From the NCBI GenBank assembly GCA_025350905.1, contig JANXWY010000407.1, forward strand, positions 1-51,508: a DNA stretch of 51,508 bases, given 5' to 3'. The notes under the pieces are model-generated. The model saw only the letters and a list, made by a program, of their open reading frames with translations. It was not told the DNA's origin and ran no database searches. Below, piece after piece: positions 1 to 8,449 of the stretch. Each line of letters starts with the position of its first letter. Positions within the stretch are counted from its first letter, which is position 1. The translations under genes were made by a program, and so were the position numbers. The DNA is from Verrucomicrobiota bacterium. Its GTDB lineage: Bacteria; Verrucomicrobiota; Verrucomicrobiia; Limisphaerales; JADLHS01.

Positions 1-109
1 GAATGAGATTGCAGAGTTGCCCAAAGACGGAGAGCTTGGAGCGGGTTGGCGTGGCGGTGGAGGTTTTTTTCATCCCTGCCTTGTGGCAGGAGTTCCTCTC
101 CGCGCCAAC

Positions 110-1222
110 TCATCTTTTCATCCCGCTATGGGATGGCTGTGCAAAATCTTTGTATATCATGGACATCCCCACCTTCTGTTGGTCGCGAATAACTTTCCAC
201 ATGGCAGGATCAGTCTTGATGGCGCTGAGCGCACTCGGACCGTTGGTTCGCGCCTGCTCGCTCGCAACGTCCTGCCGCAGCCGCGCCACTTCCCCCCGCA
301 ACCGAAGCAACTCCAACGACGGACTGGCCGCAACCGCGGGCGCCGACTTCGTTTGCTGAGCCAGCTTGTTCCAACGGTCATTCTCCGCCACCAACGCACG
401 GTTGCGTTCGGTCTGTTGCTGCAGGGCCGTCGTCACCTCGGTCAACTTAACCTGTGCTTGATGGCGCATCACCCACGGCACCGCAACGCCGGCGGCGACG
501 ATGGCGGCGACGATTCCAACTTTCAGTTTGGTCAGGCTCATAATTTTTAGAACGGTTAAGGTGGTTCCGCCGCCCGTGGCCGCACCCGCCAGCGCAACCG
601 TGGCAATGGTCAGGGCAAATCCCACGGGCGCGGCGGTCACCGTCTGGGTGGCGAGCGTGGTGGCCAGGGCCGCGGTGGACAGCGCCACCCCCCGCGCTCT
701 TAAGAACGACTGCAACTTGTCCAACGCGCGATCCACCCGTTTGCGCGCAGCTGCTTCAGTGCTGCCCAACGCTTCGCCCACGGATCGAAAATCGCGCTGC
801 TCAAAATAGCGGAGCATGATGGCCGTCCGATCCTCGGCGCCCAATTGATTGACCGCTTCATCCAACACTGGCGCGATCAACGCGAGATTCTCCGCGGAAT
901 GGTCTTCGAGGTCATTCATTGCCACAGCCTGCCTTTCCCGGGCTTCACGCCGGCGCTCGCCCCGCATGGCATGGCCGGCCACGAAACAGGTGTGCCGGTG
1001 CAACCAGCCCCCCAGCATCACTTCGCGCGACAGGTTGCCCGCCTGCCGGGCGAGGTCCGCAAATACCGTTTGCGTGACATCCTCGGCCCGATGGGTGTCG
1101 CCATTGACCAGCCGGACCGCCGCGGAATAAACCAGATCGACGTAGCGCGCCACCAGTTCGCGAAAGGCCGTTTCCGAACGCGTCGCGACGTATTCGGCGA
1201 GTAATTGCTGGGGGTCGGTCAT
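110..1222 (-). CDS. ECF-type RNA polymerase sigma factor with C-terminal membrane/coiled-coil extension
   Basis: The first ~175 residues are a sigma-70 ECF factor: region 2 at about residues 18-92 (FRELVARYVDLVYSAAVRLV, then AEDVTQTVFADLA) and region 4 at about 115-172 (LGAEDRTAIMLRYFEQRDFR followed by a helix-turn-helix). Typical ECF factors stop near 190 residues, but this protein has 370. The extension holds a hydrophobic Ala/Thr-rich stretch (180-225), a convincing membrane segment (about 234-252), then a probable coiled coil (255-325) rich in Gln, Arg and Leu. Extended sigma factors of this kind are common in Verrucomicrobia; the extension may tether the factor to the membrane and act as a built-in anti-sigma module (inference). 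The ATG start gives a full region 2. No partner anti-sigma gene lies within view. Confidence 0.85.
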   Translation of the reverse strand: MTDPQQLLAEYVATRSETAFRELVARYVDLVYSAAVRLVNGDTHRAEDVTQTVFADLARQAGNLSREVMLGGWLHRHTCFVAGHAMRGERRREARERQAVAMNDLEDHSAENLALIAPVLDEAVNQLGAEDRTAIMLRYFEQRDFRSVGEALGSTEAAARKRVDRALDKLQSFLRARGVALSTAALATTLATQTVTAAPVGFALTIATVALAGAATGGGTTLTVLKIMSLTKLKVGIVAAIVAAGVAVPWVMRHQAQVKLTEVTTALQQQTERNRALVAENDRWNKLAQQTKSAPAVAASPSLELLRLRGEVARLRQDVASEQARTNGPSALSAIKTDPAMWKVIRDQQKVGMSMIYKDFAQPSHSGMKR

Positions 1223-1493
1223 CTTGCAACACTAGTAAAGACCCGCCGCGGGCGCAAAGCGGACAAAAATATTTTCCCTGCCTCCCAAAATCTCCCAGCC
1301 GTGACGCCAACGGCGGCACGAGGTTCGAACCGTTACGACCGACTCCATTGCCCACCGTTTCTCCACCTTGGTCCGCCAGCCCAACGCCGCCGGGTTGTCG
1401 CCGGCAGTTACCACGACCCAGTTCCGCTGCGAGCCCTTGCATTGGATTCATGTGGGACCGGCTCCGGCAGTATCGACTCTCCATTTCGACGGA

Positions 1494-1522
1494 TTGACAA
1501 TTGTTCCCGAAAATCATATCGG
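1494..1522 (+). promoter_or_regulatory. Possible sigma-70 promoter for the outer-membrane barrel gene
   Basis: A perfect TTGACA (1494-1499) is followed 17 bp later by TATCGG (1517-1522), a weak -10. The downstream gene starts at 1573. The -35 match is good but the -10 is poor, so this is tentative. Confidence 0.3.
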
Positions 1523-1572
1523 ATGGTTTGAACAAACCTGTGATTCAACCAACGAACCAAACCAATCAAGTC

Positions 1573-2247
1573 ATGAAAACATACTTACGAACGATCCTTC
1601 GACTGTCCGTCATGAGCGTGGCGTTGCTGGCGTTGTTGCCGGCGCAGGCTGAGAAAAACAAGTTCTATGTGGAAGGTGATATCGGCGGAGCGGTCACGGT
1701 GGATACCCAATTGAAGGAATTCTTCGGACCGGTCCTGCCCAACAGCCAGGTGAAATTTGATCCCGGTGTCTGGCTCGGCCTGCGGGGCGGTTACGGAGTG
1801 ACCGACTGGTTCGATGCCGAAGTCGAAACCGGCTTTGTGGCGAATCGGATCGAGTCCGTCACCCTCGCTACGGAAACGGAAGCGGCGCTAACCAACATTC
1901 CCCTGCTCCTGAATGCCCGATTCCATTGTCCGGCCTTTCATCGGCTGAGCCCCTATTTCGGTGGCGGCTTGGGATTTTCAACAACGATACTGTCGGGGGA
2001 CGACCTCGTGATTGGCGGCACCCGATTGCAGGGCAGTGTCGGCGGCGTGGCCTTCGCCTATCAAGCCTTCGGCGGATTGCGTTTTGCCATCAATGACCGG
2101 ATGGGCTTGAGCGTGGAGTATCACTATTTCGCCACCACGTCCTCGGAAATGCGCGCCAACTCAACCATCGGCACGATTTCCGATACCGCTCAACTGGGCG
2201 GGACTGCAACGCACGCGGCTACCATCGCGTTCGACTACCGTTTCTGA
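1573..2247 (+). CDS. Outer-membrane beta-barrel protein (porin-like, OmpW/OmpA-barrel type)
   Basis: 224 residues. The start at 1573 is chosen because it gives a clean signal peptide ([20 protein letters not shown]... ending at PAQA); the frame is open further upstream but that part is not protein-like. The mature part has alternating hydrophobic/polar beta-strand patterns ([52 protein letters not shown]) typical of 8-stranded barrels, and the last residue is Phe in an aromatic-x-Phe pattern (YRF) recognised by the BAM machinery. Its precise role is unknown. It stands alone, in the opposite direction to the sigma-factor gene, so the two could share a divergent regulatory region. Confidence 0.75.
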   Translation: MKTYLRTILRLSVMSVALLALLPAQAEKNKFYVEGDIGGAVTVDTQLKEFFGPVLPNSQVKFDPGVWLGLRGGYGVTDWFDAEVETGFVANRIESVTLATETEAALTNIPLLLNARFHCPAFHRLSPYFGGGLGFSTTILSGDDLVIGGTRLQGSVGGVAFAYQAFGGLRFAINDRMGLSVEYHYFATTSSEMRANSTIGTISDTAQLGGTATHAATIAFDYRF

Positions 2248-2297
2248 ACGGGCTCGTCGCTCGACAAATGACTCCTGGCCCGATTAGATTGGGCGGG

Positions 2298-3086
2298 ATG
2301 TCGCTATCCGCCCAACCGCTGGTCATCGCCGGCCGCACCTTTCGCTCGCGCCTCATCCTTGGCACGGGCAAATTCTCGTCGCCCGAAGTCATGCGCGATG
2401 CGCTGGCCGCCAGCGGCACGGAAATGGTCACAGTGGCCTTGCGGCGCGCGGATTTGAGCGGGAAGAAAGATCCGTTCGCAAACATCCTCGAGTTTGTGGA
2501 CCCGAAGAAATATCTCCTGCTCCCGAATACCAGTGGCGCCATGAACGCCGAGGAAGCCGTGCGGCTTGCGCGACTCGCCGTCGCCGCCGGCCTGCCCAAG
2601 TGGCTGAAGCTGGAAATCCATCCCGACCCGCGCTACTTGCTGCCCGATCCGGTGGAGACTTTCAAAGCCGCCCAGATCCTGGTCAAGGAAGGCTTCACCG
2701 TCCTGCCGTATATCAATGCCGATCCCGTACTCGCGAAACGGCTGCAAGACATCGGCACGGCCACGGTGATGCCGCTTGGCTCCCCCATCGGCTCGAATCG
2801 CGGCCTCCAGACGCGCGACCAGATCCGCATCATAATTGAACAAGCCACGGTGCCCGTCATCGTTGATGCGGGTCTTGGCGCGCCGAGCCATGCGGCGGAG
2901 GCGATGGAGCTCGGCGCGGACGCGGCCCTCGTGAACACGGCGATTGCGGTGGCGCACGAACCAAATCGCATGGCGATCGCGTTTAAAATGGCAGTGGAAG
3001 CGGGACGGGCGGCGTATGAATCTGGCTTGGGCGCTCAAAACGAAACTGCCAGCGCGACGAGTCCGCTCACAGGGTTTCTGGATTAA
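2298..3086 (+). CDS. thiG: Thiazole synthase ThiG
   Basis: 262 residues from the chosen ATG; a longer form beginning at 2268 is possible but adds residues that ThiG proteins normally lack. ThiG builds the thiazole ring of thiamine from 1-deoxy-xylulose 5-phosphate, dehydroglycine/iminoglycine and ThiS-thiocarboxylate in the cytoplasm. Recognisable parts of the TIM barrel include the N-terminal [19 protein letters not shown], the Schiff-base lysine in [10 protein letters not shown], the loop [15 protein letters not shown], and the phosphate-binding [20 protein letters not shown] with ALVNTAIA near the end. No thiS, thiF or thiE is adjacent, so the rest of the pathway must be elsewhere. No TPP riboswitch was seen upstream. 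Confidence 0.95.
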   Translation: MSLSAQPLVIAGRTFRSRLILGTGKFSSPEVMRDALAASGTEMVTVALRRADLSGKKDPFANILEFVDPKKYLLLPNTSGAMNAEEAVRLARLAVAAGLPKWLKLEIHPDPRYLLPDPVETFKAAQILVKEGFTVLPYINADPVLAKRLQDIGTATVMPLGSPIGSNRGLQTRDQIRIIIEQATVPVIVDAGLGAPSHAAEAMELGADAALVNTAIAVAHEPNRMAIAFKMAVEAGRAAYESGLGAQNETASATSPLTGFLD

Positions 3087-3170
3087 CTAGGAGACGACCT
3101 AAGGAGTCTCAAATCAAATGTCGCGCCATGCCATTCTAACAGGTTTGAGTCTCGGAGCCTCACCTCCTAC
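3087..3170. repeat. Imperfect palindromic intergenic repeat (TAGGAG...CTCAAA type)
   Basis: The left arm starts TAGGAGACGACCTAAGGAG and runs into TCTCAAA; the right arm reads TTTGAGTCTCGGAGCCTCA and ends CCTCCTA. The outer and inner parts of the arms pair while the middle is mismatched. Arms of the same type bracket the region 29077-29380, so this is a repeat family. It lies directly after the thiG stop and could also act as an RNA hairpin. Confidence 0.6.
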
Positions 3171-3218
3171 CATTGAGGCAACAAATCGCGTCGAAATGTT
3201 GCCCGGCGCTCAAACCGC

Positions 3219-4235
3219 ATGAACCAAAATACCCTATCACCGGCCCGGGTGCGGCAACTGCTTTCTGCCGCCGGCAAGGCTCGCATCCTCGTCCTCGGTG
3301 ACGTGATGCTGGACCAATTCATTTGGGGCAGCGTGGCGCGGATTTCGCCGGAAGCGCCCGTGCCGGTGGTGGATTTTCAACGCGAGAGTTTCATGCCCGG
3401 CGGCGCGGCGAATGTGGCGCGCAATCTCACGGCGTTGAACGTGCCGACCGAGTTATTTGGGGCGATCGGCCGGGATGATGCAGCCAAAAAACTTAAATCT
3501 TTGCTGAAAGCGCAACACGTCGGTTGCGGCGGGCTGGTCGCCAGTTCCGCGCGGGCCACCACGCGTAAAACGCGTATCGTCGCCAACCAGCAACAGGTCG
3601 TGCGCATTGACCGCGAGACGCGGAGTCATCTGAACGATGCGTTGACGACCCGGTTGGTTACCGCGCTCACGGCGCAGCTGCATCGCGCCGACGCCGTCAT
3701 CGTCGGCGATTACGGCAAGGGCGTCGTCACCCAGGCATTGTTGAATGAAGTGAAGGGACTTTGCCGCGCCCGTGGCCTCTGGCTGAGTCTCGATCCGAAA
3801 CCCGTCCACAACTTGAATCTGGCGAGCCTCTCGCTCATCACGCCGAACCGGAAAGAAACCTTTGAACTGGCAAATCTTGCGGATGACACGCGGAACGCGA
3901 ATCCGCTGGCGGACAAGAGCCTGATGCTCGCCGCAGGACGGTTGCTGAATGAACTGCGCCCCGCCGTGCTGCTCATCACGCTCGGCGAGCTCGGCATGCT
4001 GCTGTGTCAGCGCGCCCAACCACCGTTTCATATTCCCACCGTGGCGCAGGAAGTGTTCGACGTGTCGGGCGCGGGCGACACCGTCATCAGCACGTTTACG
4101 CTGGCCATCGCGGCCGGCGCTTCGCCCATCGAGGCTGCCATTTTTTCCAATCACGCGGCCGGCATCGTGGTGGGAAAAGTCGGCACCGCCACCACGACGC
4201 CCGAGGAGCTGCTCCAGAGTTTTGGCGGCCGATGA
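3219..4235 (+). CDS. rfaE1: PfkB-family sugar kinase, RfaE/HldE kinase domain (heptose 7-phosphate kinase type)
   Basis: 338 residues, the length of the RfaE domain I kinase that phosphorylates D-glycero-beta-D-manno-heptose 7-phosphate at C1 during ADP-heptose synthesis for lipopolysaccharide. Signatures: ILVLGDVMLDQFIWG near the N-terminus, the substrate loop RISPEAPVPVV and the PfkB motif 1 region MPGGAANVARNL, and PfkB motif 2 DVSGAGDT starting at residue 281, with the catalytic base Asp287. The nucleotidyltransferase domain found in two-domain HldE is absent. The gene ends inside the start of panB (ATGA at 4232-4235), so the two are translationally coupled, although they have no obvious pathway link. 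An alternative is another PfkB-family carbohydrate kinase, but the N-terminal signature favours RfaE. Confidence 0.85.
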   Translation: MNQNTLSPARVRQLLSAAGKARILVLGDVMLDQFIWGSVARISPEAPVPVVDFQRESFMPGGAANVARNLTALNVPTELFGAIGRDDAAKKLKSLLKAQHVGCGGLVASSARATTRKTRIVANQQQVVRIDRETRSHLNDALTTRLVTALTAQLHRADAVIVGDYGKGVVTQALLNEVKGLCRARGLWLSLDPKPVHNLNLASLSLITPNRKETFELANLADDTRNANPLADKSLMLAAGRLLNELRPAVLLITLGELGMLLCQRAQPPFHIPTVAQEVFDVSGAGDTVISTFTLAIAAGASPIEAAIFSNHAAGIVVGKVGTATTTPEELLQSFGGR

Positions 4236-4993
4236 GCACCAAAATCACACCGGCCACCCTCCAGCGCATGAAACAGCGCGGCGAAAAGATCGCCGCCCTC
4301 ACGGCCTACGATTATCCCATGGCGAAGTTGCTGGATGAATGTGGCGTCCCGCTGCTGCTGGTGGGCGATTCGCTGGGCATGGTCGTGCTGGGCTATCCCA
4401 ACACGACGCTGGTTTCCATGGCCGAGATGGAGCATCACACGCGCGCCGCCGCCCGGGCGAAAACGAACGCCTTGCTCGGCGCGGATTTGCCCTTTCACTC
4501 CTATGAAACTTCGGACCAAGCCGTGGCCAATGCGCGGCGGCTGATCGCGGCCGGCGCGGAATACGTGAAGGCCGAAGGCGGCCGCGACATCCTGCCGCAA
4601 ATCCGCGCGATCGTCGCGGCCGGCGTTCCGTTCATCGGCCACCTCGGGATGTTGCCGCAGCACGTCCTGGAAGAAGGCGGCAAATATCGCATCAAGGGTC
4701 GCGATGACGTCGGCCATGCGAAATTGCTGGCCGATGCCGCGGCGCTCGCCGAGGCGGGCGCCTTCGCCGTGGTCCTCGAACTCGTCGTCCCCTTCGTCGC
4801 CCAGGAAATCACCGCGCAGTTTCCGTTCGCCACCATTGGCATTGGCTCGGGGCGGCATTGCGACGGGCAGATTCTCGTCACGCCGGATCTCCTGGGCACG
4901 TATCCATGGTTCACCCCCAAGTTTGTGCAGCCGAAACTCCAGGCAGCGGTGCAAATGCGAACGGCCGTTCAGGAGTGGCGAGCCGCGCTGTAG
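4232..4993 (+). CDS. panB: 3-methyl-2-oxobutanoate hydroxymethyltransferase PanB
   Basis: 253 residues. PanB transfers a hydroxymethyl group from methylene-tetrahydrofolate to 2-oxoisovalerate to give ketopantoate, the first step of pantothenate/coenzyme A synthesis. Metal and active-site residues are visible: Asp46 in LLLVGDSLGMV, Asp85 in GADLPF, Glu115 in VKAEGG, and the catalytic Glu near 183 in VVLELV. The C-terminal TPDLLGTYPWFTPKFVQP is also typical. The ATG at 4232 overlaps the upstream kinase stop as ATGA; the frame is open further upstream, but only this start begins the conserved STKITPATLQRMKQRGEKI. No panC follows. Confidence 0.95.
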   Translation: MSTKITPATLQRMKQRGEKIAALTAYDYPMAKLLDECGVPLLLVGDSLGMVVLGYPNTTLVSMAEMEHHTRAAARAKTNALLGADLPFHSYETSDQAVANARRLIAAGAEYVKAEGGRDILPQIRAIVAAGVPFIGHLGMLPQHVLEEGGKYRIKGRDDVGHAKLLADAAALAEAGAFAVVLELVVPFVAQEITAQFPFATIGIGSGRHCDGQILVTPDLLGTYPWFTPKFVQPKLQAAVQMRTAVQEWRAAL

Positions 4994-5054
4994 CCTTCGG
5001 GTTGGATTTACGGGGCGCTGCCCGAGCCGCCCCGTTTCCAAAAGCAAAACCTCA

Positions 5055-5456
5055 TCAATGCCCGGGCGTCATCGCCAGGCTCGCCGGCAGCATGGGTGGA
5101 ACAGTGCGGGGGGCCAGGGCCCGCTTCCGCATTTTCGTGAATACCACCAGATTGAAGAAATGCATCCCGCCCAGCACCAACAGCACCAGTCCGACCTTCG
5201 TGCTCAGGGTTTCCACGGCCTCCTGGGCGGTGGCGGCCACCACCCCGTATTTCAAGGCCAGGGTCACGAAGCCAATGTTAATGAGGTAAAATCCCACTAC
5301 CAGGAGGTGGTTGACCGAATCCGCCAGCTTTTCGTTGCCGAGAAAGCTGTCCACCAGAAAAATCCGACCGCTCTGATGCAAAGTGCGCGCCACCCAAACG
5401 GTCAGGGCGACGCTGATGGCGAGGTACGCGAGGTAGGTGGGGAGGATCCAGTTCAT
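5055..5456 (-). CDS. Small integral membrane protein of unknown function
   Basis: 133 residues with three to four probable membrane helices: about 5-22 (LPTYLAYLAISVALTVWVA), 48-68 (HLLVVGFYLINIGFVTLAL) and 82-103 (TKVGLVLLVLGGMHFFNLVVF), followed by a basic cytoplasmic-looking KMRKRA. The start is fixed by an AAAGGA ribosome-binding site about 9 bp upstream of the ATG. Similar small proteins with a conserved FLVDSFLGNEKLADSVNHLLVVG-like core occur widely as 'hypothetical membrane protein'; I know no function. Upstream lies a strong palindrome that may be its operator. It faces panB tail to tail. Confidence 0.75.
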   Translation of the reverse strand: MNWILPTYLAYLAISVALTVWVARTLHQSGRIFLVDSFLGNEKLADSVNHLLVVGFYLINIGFVTLALKYGVVAATAQEAVETLSTKVGLVLLVLGGMHFFNLVVFTKMRKRALAPRTVPPMLPASLAMTPGH

Positions 5457-5495
5457 AATATTTATTCCTTTCTCAGCTTGTGATTTGCTCACTGT

Positions 5496-5517
5496 TATTT
5501 CTGTCATTACAGAAATA
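5496..5517. promoter_or_regulatory. Operator-like perfect inverted repeat upstream of the small membrane protein
   Basis: TATTTCTGT and ACAGAAATA form a perfect 9-bp inverted repeat separated by CATT. It sits 40-61 bp upstream of the membrane-protein start codon in otherwise AT-rich promoter-like DNA, a usual position for a dimeric repressor site. No repressor gene is adjacent. It is not followed by a T-run in the direction of panB, so it is not a typical terminator. Confidence 0.5.
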
Positions 5518-5655
5518 GAATAACACACGCTCCGAACGAGGCAAGGGATTTTTTTGTGGCCGGGGCTACCTCCGGGCGGCCCGCCGGTTCGGGACCGAGG
5601 CGGTCGACCGGGGTCGCAAAAGTCTTTTGTCATCCGCCGCCAAAACCGCTATTCC

Positions 5656-6150
5656 ATGGCCGTGAACCGACTCTCACATATCAATCCGCGGGGCGAGGCC
5701 CGCATGGTGGATGTGTCCGCCAAGCCCGTCTTGCTGCGGGTCGCCGTGGCGCAGGGCGAAATCCGGTTGGCCCCCGCGACCCTCTTGCTGATCAACTCGC
5801 AGCGCCTGGCCAAAGGCAATGTGCTCGCGGCAGCGCGGCTGGCCGGAATCCTGGCGGCCAAAAAAACGGGCGAACTGATTCCCCTCTGCCATCCCCTGCC
5901 ACTGACGCATTGCGAAGTGAACTTTAAGTTTCCCCGCACCCATGATCGGATCCTCATTACAGCCTCGGCAAAAATTGCCGCCCAAACCGGGGTCGAAATG
6001 GAGGCGTTAACCGCCGTGAGCCTAGCGGCCCTCACGATTTATGACATGTGCAAGGCCGTGGACAAGACGATGCGGATTACGGAGGTAAAACTCATTTCGA
6101 AGACTAAGAAACGGTCACCCGGCGCCGCGGGCACGAAAGCGAAGAAATAA
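5656..6150 (+). CDS. moaC: Cyclic pyranopterin monophosphate synthase MoaC
   Basis: 164 residues. MoaC converts the MoaA product (3',8-cyclo-dihydro-GTP) into cyclic pyranopterin monophosphate, the first stable intermediate of molybdenum cofactor. Conserved pieces: MVDVSAKPVLLRVAVA (17-32), the GELIPLCHPLPLTH motif (72-85) with the active-site Cys-His, GVEMEALTAVSLAALTIYDM (112-131) and the catalytic-site Asp130/Lys133. The start at 5656 matches the usual MoaC N-terminus; upstream residues in the same open frame are not conserved-looking. A lysine-rich tail (KTKKRSPGAAGTKAKK) is extra. A mog/moaB-type gene follows 51 bp downstream, making a molybdenum-cofactor pair. Confidence 0.95.
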   Translation: MAVNRLSHINPRGEARMVDVSAKPVLLRVAVAQGEIRLAPATLLLINSQRLAKGNVLAAARLAGILAAKKTGELIPLCHPLPLTHCEVNFKFPRTHDRILITASAKIAAQTGVEMEALTAVSLAALTIYDMCKAVDKTMRITEVKLISKTKKRSPGAAGTKAKK

Positions 6151-6201
6151 TCGATGCCTTGGCGACCTTGTCCTTTCTGCACTTGCCGCCAAATTTAAGC
6201 C

Positions 6202-6684
6202 ATGCAAATTAAAGTCGGCCTCATCACGATTTCGGATCGCGCGTCGCGCGGGCTCTATGACGACTTGGGCGGCCCGGCCTTGAAGTCGGCCGCCGAAGGT
6301 TACGGCTGGAAGGTTATCGCCGAGACCCTCGTCCCCGACGAAAAGCACGACATCCAGCGGGCCATCCGTGCACGAATTGCCGACGGCTGCCAGTTGATTC
6401 TCACCACCGGCGGCACCGGCGTAGCGGTGCGCGATGTGACGCCGGAAGCCGTGCGCGAAATTGCACGGCGCGAACTGCCAGGCTTCGGCGAAGTCATGCG
6501 CGCGGAATCGCTGAAAATCACCCCCAATGCGATTCTCTCGCGCAATCTGGCGGTGGTGGTGGATCAGGCGCTCGTAGTTTGTCTGCCGGGAAAACCCAGC
6601 GGCGCAGTGGAATGCCTTGGCTTTGTAATGAAAGCCGTTCCGCACTGCATTGAGGTGCTTCAGGAAGTCCCGACAAGTTGTTGA
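6202..6684 (+). CDS. mog: Molybdenum cofactor protein, MogA/MoaB family
   Basis: 160 residues, a single MoCF-binding domain. MogA adenylylates molybdopterin to activate it for metal insertion; MoaB-named relatives have the same fold. Visible motifs: VGLITISDRASRG at the start, LILTTGGTGVAVRDVTPEAV (66-84) which binds the pterin/nucleotide phosphate, and LPGKPSGAVECL (128-139). It lies directly downstream of moaC and upstream of an alpha-oxoamine synthase on the same strand. The presence of moaC plus mog implies that this organism makes a molybdo-enzyme; none is encoded in the window. Confidence 0.9.
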   Translation: MQIKVGLITISDRASRGLYDDLGGPALKSAAEGYGWKVIAETLVPDEKHDIQRAIRARIADGCQLILTTGGTGVAVRDVTPEAVREIARRELPGFGEVMRAESLKITPNAILSRNLAVVVDQALVVCLPGKPSGAVECLGFVMKAVPHCIEVLQEVPTSC

Positions 6685-6739
6685 GGCTCTTGAATGTTTG
6701 CTCGCCTCCGCCGCCGCGCCACCGCTAAGGTGGCGGCGC

Positions 6740-7843
6740 ATGAGGGAAGCTCCGGCTCTGCAGCAATGGAAGCGCACCTACGTTCGCGGCAACGGGCGAA
6801 CCCTCAGCTACTTTTCCGGCTGCGATTATTTCCGACTCGCGAGTCACCCTGGGGTTTTGCGGGCCGTGCGCGACGGCTTAAGCCGATTTGGACTGAATGT
6901 GGCTGCGTCCCGGGTTACCACCGGTAACCACGCGCTGTACTCAAGACTGGAAAATGACCTCGCCCGGTTCTTTGGCGCCCCGGCCGCCCTGCTCACCAGT
7001 TCCGGTTACGTCACCAATCTCCTGGTTGCGCAAGCGCTCGCCGGAAATTTCTCCCACGCACTCGTGGACGAACGAGCGCACGCGGCGTTGCAAGACGCCG
7101 CCTTCTTGTTGAATTGTCCGATCTTGCGGTTCCACCATCGCGATGTGGACAACTTCGCCGCCGCTTTGCATCGCTGTGGCCCCGGTTCGCGTCCGGTAAT
7201 ACTTACCGACGGGATGTTTGCTCACGACGGTGCCGTCGCTCCGCTGCGCTCGTATTTAAAGCTCCTGCCGCAGGACGGCCTACTCGTGGTCGACGACGCC
7301 CACGGTGCCGGCATCTTGGGTCCAACGGGCCAGGGCACCATTGAAATGGAACGCGTGAGCCGAAGTCGCGTGGTGCAAACCATCACGTTCAGCAAGGCGT
7401 TGGGGGTTTACGGCGGCGCGATCCTCTGCTCCAACAAATTGCGCGCGAAGTTGGCGGCCAGCCGGATGTTTGTGGGCAGCACTCCCTTGCCTTTGCCGCT
7501 CGCTTTCGCCGCTGGGCAATCCCTGGAAATTCTGCGGCAGGACAAAACGCTCCGCCAGCGATTGGAACAGAATTCCAGCTTCCTGAAAGCCACGCTGCGT
7601 CGAGCCGGCTTTCCTTTACCTGAGTCCCCCGGCCCGATTGTGCCGCTCCACTTTGAAACTTCGAAACAGATCGCGCGCGTGAAGCGGGCGTTGTTGGCGG
7701 CCGACATCTGGCCACCCTTGCTTTACTATCCCGGCAGTCCGGCGAACGGTTATTTCCGCTTCGTCATTTCCAGCGAACACACGCCGCGCCAGTTGGAACG
7801 CCTCGTTCGCGCAGTGAAGCCGTTTGCGGCGCTGGCCCGCTGA
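6740..7843 (+). CDS. Alpha-oxoamine synthase (8-amino-7-oxononanoate synthase / glycine C-acetyltransferase type)
   Basis: 367 residues of a PLP-dependent fold-type I enzyme that condenses an acyl thioester with an amino acid. Motifs in order: YFSGCDYFRLASHPGVLRA (the family's 'NDYLGL' region, here diverged), SRVTTGNHALYSRLENDLA, LTSSGYVTNL, VDERAHAAL, VDDAHGAGILG (PLP-binding Asp plus His), and TFSKALGVYGGAI with the Schiff-base Lys219. The ATG at 6740 has a good AAGGTGG ribosome-binding site 6 bp upstream. The substrate cannot be decided from sequence; BioF is plausible because of the length, but no bio gene adjoins. The diverged N-terminal signature and the Met-rich GSTPLPLPLAFA region argue for some caution. 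Confidence 0.8.
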   Translation: MREAPALQQWKRTYVRGNGRTLSYFSGCDYFRLASHPGVLRAVRDGLSRFGLNVAASRVTTGNHALYSRLENDLARFFGAPAALLTSSGYVTNLLVAQALAGNFSHALVDERAHAALQDAAFLLNCPILRFHHRDVDNFAAALHRCGPGSRPVILTDGMFAHDGAVAPLRSYLKLLPQDGLLVVDDAHGAGILGPTGQGTIEMERVSRSRVVQTITFSKALGVYGGAILCSNKLRAKLAASRMFVGSTPLPLPLAFAAGQSLEILRQDKTLRQRLEQNSSFLKATLRRAGFPLPESPGPIVPLHFETSKQIARVKRALLAADIWPPLLYYPGSPANGYFRFVISSEHTPRQLERLVRAVKPFAALAR

Positions 7844-7850
7844 CCCGCGC

Positions 7851-8324
7851 TTACAACGCGGCCAGCACTTCCGCCGCATGTTCCTCTGGTTTCACCTTGG
7901 GCCAGATTTTCCTGATCCGGCCGTCCGGCCCGATCAGGAAGGTGACGCGATGGATGCCCAGGTATTTGCGCCCCATGAAACTTTTCTGCCCCCACACGCC
8001 ATAATCGTTGACGATTTTCTTGTCCTCGTCGGCGAGCAGCGGAAACGGCAGTTGGAATTTCGCCACGAACTTGTCGTGCGTCTTCACCGGGTCAACGCTC
8101 ACCCCGAGCACCACGGCGCCCCGCTTTTGGAACGCGGCGTAGTGGTCCCGAAACGCGCACGCTTCCTTCGTACAACCCGGCGTGTCGTCCCGCGGATAGA
8201 AATAGAGAATGACTGATTTGCCTTTCAAATCGGCGAGGGAAACTTTGCCGCCGCCGCTGGTTAACGCCGAAAAGCTCGGCGCGGGGTCGCCCTCCCGGAG
8301 TTTTAGTTTTAGTTGGGTGGCCAT
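7851..8324 (-). CDS. bcp: Thioredoxin-dependent peroxiredoxin, Bcp/PrxQ type
   Basis: 157 residues. Bcp/PrxQ enzymes reduce hydroperoxides in the cytoplasm using thioredoxin. The peroxidatic Cys51 lies in the classical DTPGCTKEAC motif, and the resolving Cys56 five residues later gives the atypical 2-Cys arrangement. Other family features: REGDPAPSFSAL at the N-terminus, KGKSVILYFYPRDDTPGC, VVLGVSVDPV, FPLLADEDKKIVNDYGVWG, and R-VTFLIGPDGRI near the end. It converges with the upstream oxoamine synthase with only 7 bp between the two genes. Confidence 0.95.
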   Translation of the reverse strand: MATQLKLKLREGDPAPSFSALTSGGGKVSLADLKGKSVILYFYPRDDTPGCTKEACAFRDHYAAFQKRGAVVLGVSVDPVKTHDKFVAKFQLPFPLLADEDKKIVNDYGVWGQKSFMGRKYLGIHRVTFLIGPDGRIRKIWPKVKPEEHAAEVLAAL

Positions 8325-8449
8325 AAGGATTTTCCGGTTCTTAACGCGGCCTTAGGTTAGCGCAAACTTTGCGTTCGTCTAATCAGGAATCCGTTGGTTG
8401 CAAAATCAGTGCGGTGACATGGAAGGAATTCGGATGCGAAGGAAAATGG

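Noticed and set aside
75-90. CCTGCC-TTGT-GGCAGG hairpin next to a T-run
   Set aside because: The T-run lies on the wrong side of the hairpin for a terminator on the plus strand, and reads as A-run on the minus strand.
2248-2297. Possible TPP riboswitch before thiG
   Set aside because: The gap is too short and has no conserved thi-box sequence.
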